Below the pieces are notes generated by a model. It was not told the origin of the DNA. It was given only the letters and a program-made list of their open reading frames with translations, and did not search any database. This document shows positions 1 through 5,622 of a stretch of 13,445 nucleotides of DNA, piece by piece; the stretch's first letter is position 1; each line of letters begins with the position of its first letter. The stretch is from CAYYNP01 sp964472545. GTDB taxonomy: Bacteria > Planctomycetota > Planctomycetia > Pirellulales > Thermoguttaceae. The stretch covers positions 1 through 13,445 of the forward strand of contig CAYYNP010000277.1 in NCBI GenBank assembly GCA_964472545.1. The letters run 5' to 3'. Made by a program: the position numbers and the translations under genes.

Positions 1-14
1 CATCGATCGTCGAC

Positions 15-40
15 GGAGCCAGTCCCCTTTTTCGGGCTCC
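15..40. repeat. short inverted repeat, possible REP-like element
   Basis: GGAGCC at 15-20 pairs with GGCTCC at 35-40 around a 14-nt loop that contains AGTCCCC and a T run. The T run lies in the loop and not after the stem, so this is not a standard intrinsic terminator. It resembles the short palindromic repeats elsewhere in the window. It lies about 120 bases before the first gene; no convincing promoter boxes were identified between 41 and 150. Confidence 0.35.
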
Positions 41-163
41 CGCACACTTTGCAGATTTCCTGCAACTAACGCCGGCAGACTGTACCCGGGCTCGTCGGGT
101 GTGTAGACTGACAGTGCGTGCCCGGAAAGCCTACTTCCGTACCCCAACATGGAGCGACTCATC

Positions 164-586
164 ATGCGTACTTCGAGATTCTGTACGGCGGCGCTGCTGA
201 TCGGCGTCGTCGCGTTTGCCGCAGGGTTTGCCGCGAAGCAACCGAAGCCCACAGAGATCAAACGCGTGGGGATGGTGATCGGGCTGAAGGCCGAGATGAT
301 CGACGAGTACAAACGGCTGCACGCCGACGAACATCCCGGCGTGCGCGACCTGCTCGCCAAATACCACATGCACAACTTCAGCATCTTTCTCAAGCAAATG
401 CCCGACGGCAAATGGTACGAGTTCGGCTACTACGAATACACCGGCGACGACTTCGACGCCGACGTGGCCAAGATGAACGCCGAGCCGCGGGTCGTCGAGT
501 GGCTCAAGCAGTGCGATCCGATGCAGGTTCCCCTGCCGGACAATGAGAGCTGGGCGGAAATGGAACGTGTCTACTACAATCCGTGA
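164..586 (+). CDS. exported L-rhamnose mutarotase-like protein (RhaM/DUF718 family)
   Basis: This 140-aa protein would interconvert the anomers of L-rhamnose or a related sugar. The chosen ATG at 164 has GGAG at 151-154, nine bases upstream; an in-frame ATG at 149 would add only five residues and has no clear ribosome site. Residues 1-24 look like a Sec signal peptide with a hydrophobic core (LLIGVVAFAAGFAA). The mature part has the RhaM layout: DEYKRLHADEHPG near residues 47-59, in which Tyr49 and His53 keep the Y-x3-H spacing of the E. coli RhaM residues Tyr18 and His22; then HNFSIFL; then a C-terminal EMERVYYNP resembling RhaM's ELQEVFYLP. RhaM is normally cytoplasmic and about 104 aa, so export is unusual. 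A non-enzymatic dimeric alpha/beta-barrel role is possible. It is the first gene of a same-strand cluster that includes two arabinofuranosidases. Confidence 0.8.
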   Translation: MRTSRFCTAALLIGVVAFAAGFAAKQPKPTEIKRVGMVIGLKAEMIDEYKRLHADEHPGVRDLLAKYHMHNFSIFLKQMPDGKWYEFGYYEYTGDDFDADVAKMNAEPRVVEWLKQCDPMQVPLPDNESWAEMERVYYNP

Positions 587-609
587 TCGCGTTCGAGGAC
601 TGAGGACCT

Positions 610-626
610 GCTTGCCGTAGGCAAGC
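610..626. repeat. perfect short hairpin in the 587-777 intergenic gap
   Basis: GCTTGCC (610-616), loop GTA and GGCAAGC (620-626) form a perfect 7-bp stem. It starts 24 bases after the mutarotase stop but is followed by no T run, so a REP-like repeat or mRNA-stability hairpin is more likely than a Rho-independent terminator. The rest of the 191-base gap shows no convincing gene. Confidence 0.5.
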
Positions 627-777
627 TGATGCTCGTGGCGAGGCGACGATTCGATCCCGGTTGGCCGAGAACTTGACGGGCCGGGTGGGGGCCACGAGAA
701 TGGCAATCAGGCCGTCTGGCGGGTGTCGACTTCGGCATGACGCTGCGGCCGGTGAGCCATGAAACGCGAGAACCATT

Positions 778-2457
778 TTGAAACTCTCGAGAATCCGAAC
801 GCTGCGCTTGCCGGCAGTTTGCATCCTGCTGTTGCTGTTGCCGCGGAGCATCGGTGCTTGGGAACCGAATCCGTCCGACCTGGATGCGGCGATCGGCCGC
901 GGCGACTTCGCTGAGTATGCGGGGAGGGCGGCCGCGTGGTTGAACGCGGCCGTGCCCGCCGATCCCAGTGGGGGCTCCGAGGCACGGCTGAGGACCCAGC
1001 TCGCAGAGCCCGTCTTCGCCAACACGCTGGCCCAGCGACAACTGCTTTCAAAGGTCGGCGTGCAGGAGGTGGGAGCCTTCGCTCAAGCCGATCGCAAGCA
1101 CCGGGACTTCCTGGCCTGGCTGCTGCGTAACACCGAAGCCATGGAACTCTACATCCTGGGAGCCACACCCGTCGGCATCGGGCAAAGAGAAGCGAACGAT
1201 TGGCGAATCGGCGCATCGTCGTTGGGCATCTGGAGCAGGATCTTCCACGCCGACGCGGAGTCGAAGGAAGGCATCTACTTGAGACTCGCCATCGCCACCG
1301 GCCTGAGCCCGCCGGGAACCGGCAACCAAGGCGCCGGCCAGGCGAAGCAGCCGGCCGACCCGGTCGATCGCTACCGCCACTACAAGTCGGCCCATCAGAA
1401 CGGTGAGCTGTTTGCCAGTTTCGACACGCTCTCCGTTTGGGAATACCGGCGGATCGTCTCGTCCAACGCCTCGAACGCCGATTTGGCCTGGGCCCGCGAG
1501 ATGATCAACACCTGGCGGCCCGACTTGCGGGTCAACGAGCAGGTGGTCAATTCGACCAGCGAGGTGTGGCGGCGATTCTCGCCGTTTCCGTTTGAAGACA
1601 CGTTCAAGAACGTGCTGGCCGGCGGCGGGAAGTGTGGGCCGCGGTCGTCGTGGTCGGTGTTTATCTGCCAGGCGTTTGGAATCCCGGCGGTCGGCGTGCG
1701 GCAGCCCGGCCACGCTTGTGCCGCGTACAAGGCCGCTTACCCGCAGGTCGAGCCGCAGCCCGGTTTCGCATGGAAGGTGGTCTACGGCCGGGCATGGCAA
1801 TTCTCGAAGTCGTGCGGGTTGGCGGGGCCGGATTTCATGGCCGGGATGGCGGCGCGGGCCAATGTGGCAACGTTCTCGCAGGTCGAACGGCTCCGCCGGC
1901 TGGCGTCGGCGCTCGAGTCCGAGCAGCGAGCGGCCGCGGTGATGAATGTGGCTGCCAAAATCGCCGACGCGGCGCCGACGGCCGATACGACCGCGCAGGA
2001 AACGCCCGACGCTAACGATGCGCCGCGCGAGACAAAGCCGGAGGCGCCCTTCAGACCGGTGCCCGGCGTGATCCACGTCGAGGCCGAGTCGTTCGCCGCG
2101 TCGGCCGGCGTCGAGGTCCACGACTGTTACACGGGCGGGAAGCAAGCCTATTCGCCGAAGTACGGCGAGGGCTGGGGCACTCCGCCGAGGATCGAATACA
2201 CGATCGAAGTCCCCAAGGCCGGCGTTTACGGGCTGACATTGCGCGCGGCCGTGGTCAACTTCGAGCAGTCGGTCGACGTCGCCGTCGGTACGGAGCAGCC
2301 CGTGTCCGTGAAGATACCCAACTCGCGCGGCCTCTGGGCAACGACGCCCGAAGTGGAGCTGCGATTGGCGGCCGGATCGCAGACGTTGACGTTGACCCGC
2401 CCGGCTTCGCAACGTGGGCTCGCGCTGCGGTATCTGGAGTTGAAGCGGAGACCATAG
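778..2457 (+). CDS. secreted transglutaminase-like protein with C-terminal CBM6-like domain
   Basis: This 559-aa protein starts at TTG 778 with only a weak purine stretch upstream, so the start is less certain than the frame. Residues 1-27 form a Sec signal peptide (hydrophobic LPAVCILLLLLP). Residues about 30-200 are probably helical and not recognised. Residues about 270-340 match a transglutaminase/papain-like core: GGGKCGPRSSW with candidate nucleophile Cys286, then FGIPAVGVRQPGHACAAY with candidate His312, then AWKVVYGRAW. A third catalytic residue was not assigned. An Ala/Asp/Thr/Pro-rich linker (about 391-428) leads to a beta-rich domain opening with VIHVEAESFA (431-440), typical of CBM6/CBM35-type or related glycan-binding modules. 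It could cleave or remodel peptide or isopeptide bonds on a glycoprotein, or simply bind glycan; the chemistry is unknown. It lies 21 bases upstream of the Tat protein gene and is probably co-transcribed with it. Confidence 0.65.
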   Translation: MKLSRIRTLRLPAVCILLLLLPRSIGAWEPNPSDLDAAIGRGDFAEYAGRAAAWLNAAVPADPSGGSEARLRTQLAEPVFANTLAQRQLLSKVGVQEVGAFAQADRKHRDFLAWLLRNTEAMELYILGATPVGIGQREANDWRIGASSLGIWSRIFHADAESKEGIYLRLAIATGLSPPGTGNQGAGQAKQPADPVDRYRHYKSAHQNGELFASFDTLSVWEYRRIVSSNASNADLAWAREMINTWRPDLRVNEQVVNSTSEVWRRFSPFPFEDTFKNVLAGGGKCGPRSSWSVFICQAFGIPAVGVRQPGHACAAYKAAYPQVEPQPGFAWKVVYGRAWQFSKSCGLAGPDFMAGMAARANVATFSQVERLRRLASALESEQRAAAVMNVAAKIADAAPTADTTAQETPDANDAPRETKPEAPFRPVPGVIHVEAESFAASAGVEVHDCYTGGKQAYSPKYGEGWGTPPRIEYTIEVPKAGVYGLTLRAAVVNFEQSVDVAVGTEQPVSVKIPNSRGLWATTPEVELRLAAGSQTLTLTRPASQRGLALRYLELKRRP

Positions 2458-2478
2458 CAGTCAGACAAGGAGAGGACT

Positions 2479-3516
2479 TTGCCGGACGACAAGCTATCGC
2501 GGCGCGATTTCGTCCGCACGGGCGCGGCCGGCGGATTGACGGCCGCCGTCGGCGCAGCGGCCGCCAATTCCGTGAGCGCCAGTTCCGCGGCGGAAGAGAC
2601 GCCCGAACCGAAAGATGATCAAACGCTGGCCGGCGGCATGCCGTACGGCCGGATCGGCCCGCTGAAGATCGGCCGTTTGATCTTCGGCTCGAACACCCCG
2701 GGGTCGCATTCGAGGGACTTGGCCTACGTGCGGGCACTGGGGCATGCCTACAACACGCCCGAGCGGATGTTCGCCACCTACGAACTGGCCGAGTCGCAGG
2801 GCATCAACACGCTGCTGCAGGGCAACTCCGATCGGATCCGCCAGTACAACAAAACCCGCGGCGGCAACCTGCGGATCATCCGGCCGGTGAGCGTGTACAA
2901 AGACGATGATCGTGAGCAAATCAAGCAGACGCTCGCCGGCGCTATGCAGAACGACGTGGCCGCGGCGTTCTACATCTGGGGCGATCGGGGTGACTACCTG
3001 GCGATGGCCCGGCGGATGGATCAGGTCGGCGTGGCGATGGACATCGCCCGGGAGTTGGGCATGGTGCTGGGGCTGGGCGGCCATTCGCTCGAAGTGCCGA
3101 TCCAGTGCGATGCGTTGGGTATCAAGCCGGACTTCTACGTCAAGACCTTCCACCACGACGACTACTGGTCGGCCACGCCGAAGGCAAATCGCGAGCCGTT
3201 CTGCTGGTACGACGCCGCCGGCGGCAATTCGTACAGCGGCCAGACCGGCGACCACAGCCGCTTTCACGACAACATCTGGTGCCTTGACCCGCAGAAGACG
3301 ATCGAAGTGATGCGCCGCATCGAGGTGCCCTGGATCGCGTTCAAGGTACTGGCGGCCGGGGCGATTCACCCCAAGCGAGGTTTCGACTTCGCCTTCCGCG
3401 GTGGGGCCGATTTCGTGGCCGTGGGCATGCTCGACTTCCAGGTCCGCGAGAACGCCGAAATGGTGCGGCGATACGTGGGCCGGTTGCAGGACCGGGAGCG
3501 ACCGTGGTGTGCGTGA
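2479..3516 (+). CDS. Tat-exported TIM-barrel protein related to aldo/keto reductases
   Basis: This 345-aa protein starts at TTG 2479 behind AAGGAGAGG (2467-2475). The N-terminus carries a clear twin-arginine motif, SRRDFVRTG at residues 7-15, followed by an Ala/Gly-rich hydrophobic stretch, as in the TAT_signal_seq family common in planctomycetes. The mature part begins MPYGRIGPLKIGRLIFGSN (around residue 54), resembling the first strand of aldo/keto reductases. It ends with PWIAFKVLAAGAIHPKRGF and GADFVAVGMLDFQVRENAEM, which fit the last strands of a TIM barrel. The usual aldo/keto reductase Asp-Tyr-Lys-His tetrad could not be placed with confidence, so NADPH-dependent reduction is only a suggestion; a sugar-modifying oxidoreductase, isomerase or lyase is possible. 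Tat export suggests folding, perhaps with cofactor, before transport. It sits between the transglutaminase-like gene and the GH51 gene. Confidence 0.6.
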   Translation: MPDDKLSRRDFVRTGAAGGLTAAVGAAAANSVSASSAAEETPEPKDDQTLAGGMPYGRIGPLKIGRLIFGSNTPGSHSRDLAYVRALGHAYNTPERMFATYELAESQGINTLLQGNSDRIRQYNKTRGGNLRIIRPVSVYKDDDREQIKQTLAGAMQNDVAAAFYIWGDRGDYLAMARRMDQVGVAMDIARELGMVLGLGGHSLEVPIQCDALGIKPDFYVKTFHHDDYWSATPKANREPFCWYDAAGGNSYSGQTGDHSRFHDNIWCLDPQKTIEVMRRIEVPWIAFKVLAAGAIHPKRGFDFAFRGGADFVAVGMLDFQVRENAEMVRRYVGRLQDRERPWCA

Positions 3517-3517
3517 C

Positions 3518-3559
3518 GTTGGGGTTGGGGAGGGTGGAGTTGGGAGTTGGGAGTTGGGG
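3518..3559. repeat. G-rich tract with three tandem GGAGTTG heptamers (possible G-quadruplex)
   Basis: Directly after the stop codon at 3514-3516 the plus strand carries GGGG, GGGG, GGG and further GGG tracts separated by 1-7 bases, including three perfect tandem copies of GGAGTTG at 3536-3556. The spacing fits an intramolecular G-quadruplex pattern in DNA or RNA. It occupies a third of the 116-base gap before the GH51 start; a slippage-prone microsatellite is the simplest reading. Confidence 0.55.
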
Positions 3560-3632
3560 CAGCTTGCAGGACCGCACGCTTGGGGATACGCTTGCCCGTA
3601 GGTGGGGCGCCTTCGTAAAGGGAGGATACGTC

Positions 3633-5612
3633 GTGAGAACGCCGAGACGCTGTTGGGCGTGGCTGGTGTCGGCGGTGGTGTTGGCGGCCATGGGGGTTTC
3701 GGTGGACGAGAGCCCCGCCGCCGAGGTGGAGATCGCCGTCGACGTCGCCAAACCGGGCGCCGCCGTCAATCCGTACATCTACGGCCAGTTCATCGAACAC
3801 ATGGGCCGCTGCATCCACGGCGGCATCTGGGCCGAGATGCTCCAGGATCGCAAGTTCCTGCAGGAGACCGGCAAATCGTGGCAGGCCGTCGGCCCGAAGG
3901 ACGCCGATTTCGAGGTGGCCCACGATACGGCCGGCGCATTTTGCGGCGATCATTGTCTGGCCGTTTGGGTTCGCGACGCGAACAACGGCGCGTGCGGCAT
4001 CCGACAGGGCGACCTGGGGCTGATCGAGGGGAAGGAGTACATCGGCCGGGCCGTGCTCTGCCACGTCGAGAAACCGGTGCCGGTGACGATCCGGCTGGCG
4101 TGGGGTGAAGAGGAATCGTCTGGGCGAAGCTTCGTGCTGGGCGACATCGGTACCGAATACAAGACGTTCGATTTCCGCTTCCGCGCCGGCGCATCGACCG
4201 ATAAGGCGGAACTCTCGCTGACCCTCTCCGAGCCGGGCTACCTCTGGGTGGCGTGCCTTTCGCTGATGCCGGCCGATAACGTCCACGGCATGCGGGCCGA
4301 TACGCTCGAGTTGCTCAAGCAGCTCAACGCGCCGATCTACCGTTGGCCCGGCGGGAACTTCGTCTCCGGATATCGCTGGAAGGACGGTATCGGCCCGCAC
4401 GACCGCCGCCCGCCGCGTTGGGAGCGGGCATGGGGACGCGTCGAGGACAACGACTTCGGCATCGACGAGTTCATCAGGTTCTGTCGACACATCGAGACCG
4501 AGCCGCTGGTGGTGGTCAACACCGGCTTGGGCTCCGTCGAAGACGCCGCCAAGTTGGTCGAATACTGCAACAGCGGGGCAGGCACGCCGTGGGGCCGACG
4601 CCGCGCTCGCGGCGGCCACACCGAGCCGTACGGCGTCGAATGGTGGGGCGCCGGCAACGAGATGTACGGCGGCTGGCAATTGGGCAACGTGCCGGTGCAT
4701 CGCTACGCCCTGCGTCACAACGCCTTCGTCCGTGCTATGAAGGCCGTCGATCCGGCGGTGAAGATCGTCGCCGTGGGAAACCCCGGCGGCTGGAACGACG
4801 CCGTGGTGCCCAAGTGTGCCGCGCAGATGGACCTCTTGAGCGGACACCATTACACACAGCGTAACTTCCGCGTGCCGCTTTCGCCCGACGATGCGAAGCG
4901 GTACGAGGAGAACTTCCCGACGTACTCGCAGCACGTAGCCAACGGCGTGCGAGGGTTGATCGACGATTTCAGGAAACGCCAAAACCAAGGCGATCCGTCG
5001 ATCGACCGCTTGCGGCTCTCGATCGACGAGTGGGGTATCGTCCGCGAGTGGAAGCCCGAGCCCGACGGCCCCGGCATCGGAATCTACGAGGTCTATTATC
5101 CGATGGGCGACGCAATCACCATCGGCCGGGCATTGCACGAATTGCTCCGCTCGGCCGACGTGGTGCAGATGGCCCATTGGTCGCAGACGGTCAACATCGT
5201 CGGGGCGATCAAGACCAGCCGCACACACGCCTCGATGGGGTCCGTCGGACATCTGCTGACGTTGTATCGGGCTGTGGTCGGCGGGAAGTTGCTGCCGGTG
5301 GAAGCCAAGGGCGATGCCCCGATCGACGCCGTGGCCGCCTGGCGGCAAGAGGGCAAGACGCTCTCGATTGGCCTGATCAACTATTCGCCGAAGGACGACG
5401 CCTCCGTACGATTGACGCTAACCGGGGCAACGTCCACCGGGCGAGCAACGGCTTGGAGAATCAACGGTCCCAGCCTAGACGCGATCAATCTGCCGGGCCA
5501 ACCGGAGGCGGTGACCACGACCCAATTGCCCGATCCTCCGTCGCTTACGCGGCCGGTCATCTTACCGGCCCATTCGATTACCGTGCTGCAAATTGAGACC
5601 GAATCCGAATAG
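3633..5612 (+). CDS. secreted alpha-L-arabinofuranosidase, GH51
   Basis: This 659-aa enzyme would release terminal alpha-L-arabinofuranosyl residues from arabinan, arabinoxylan or arabinogalactan with retention of configuration. The GTG at 3633 is preferred because GGAGG lies at 3621-3625, seven bases upstream, and a Sec signal peptide follows (hydrophobic WLVSAVVLAAMGVSV); an upstream ATG at 3504 would run through the G-rich repeat. The mature N-terminus has the GH51 opening NPYIYGQFIEHMG and GGIWAEMLQDRKF. A beta-sandwich insertion (about residues 80-210) follows, then the TIM barrel. The likely acid/base is Glu343 in WWGAGNEMYGG and the likely nucleophile is Glu466 in LSIDEWGIVREW. The C-terminus (about 570-659) is a beta domain of the Alpha-L-AF_C type. 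Its length suits the larger exported GH51 forms rather than the 500-aa cytoplasmic ones. The next gene starts 10 bases after its stop, which suggests co-transcription. Confidence 0.9.
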   Translation: MRTPRRCWAWLVSAVVLAAMGVSVDESPAAEVEIAVDVAKPGAAVNPYIYGQFIEHMGRCIHGGIWAEMLQDRKFLQETGKSWQAVGPKDADFEVAHDTAGAFCGDHCLAVWVRDANNGACGIRQGDLGLIEGKEYIGRAVLCHVEKPVPVTIRLAWGEEESSGRSFVLGDIGTEYKTFDFRFRAGASTDKAELSLTLSEPGYLWVACLSLMPADNVHGMRADTLELLKQLNAPIYRWPGGNFVSGYRWKDGIGPHDRRPPRWERAWGRVEDNDFGIDEFIRFCRHIETEPLVVVNTGLGSVEDAAKLVEYCNSGAGTPWGRRRARGGHTEPYGVEWWGAGNEMYGGWQLGNVPVHRYALRHNAFVRAMKAVDPAVKIVAVGNPGGWNDAVVPKCAAQMDLLSGHHYTQRNFRVPLSPDDAKRYEENFPTYSQHVANGVRGLIDDFRKRQNQGDPSIDRLRLSIDEWGIVREWKPEPDGPGIGIYEVYYPMGDAITIGRALHELLRSADVVQMAHWSQTVNIVGAIKTSRTHASMGSVGHLLTLYRAVVGGKLLPVEAKGDAPIDAVAAWRQEGKTLSIGLINYSPKDDASVRLTLTGATSTGRATAWRINGPSLDAINLPGQPEAVTTTQLPDPPSLTRPVILPAHSITVLQIETESE

Positions 5613-5622
5613 GAGATATCGG

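Noticed and set aside
1048..2412. 454-codon open frame on the minus strand opposite the transglutaminase-like gene
   Set aside because: Arg/Gly/His-rich shadow without motifs; the plus frame has a signal peptide and two domains.
3484..3574. 11-base direct repeat TTGCAGGACCG at 3484 and 3564
   Set aside because: It is short, has no inverted ends or flanking duplication, and is plausibly chance or old slippage.
3504..3632. Upstream ATG extension of the GH51 gene
   Set aside because: It would overlap the Tat gene, translate the G-rich repeat and bury the signal peptide, whereas GTG 3633 has a strong GGAGG.
3366..5348. 660-codon open frame on the minus strand opposite the GH51 gene
   Set aside because: It mirrors the GH51 gene and is kept open by high third-position GC. 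Its product is His/Arg/Asp-rich without recognisable motifs, while the plus strand has clear catalytic motifs.
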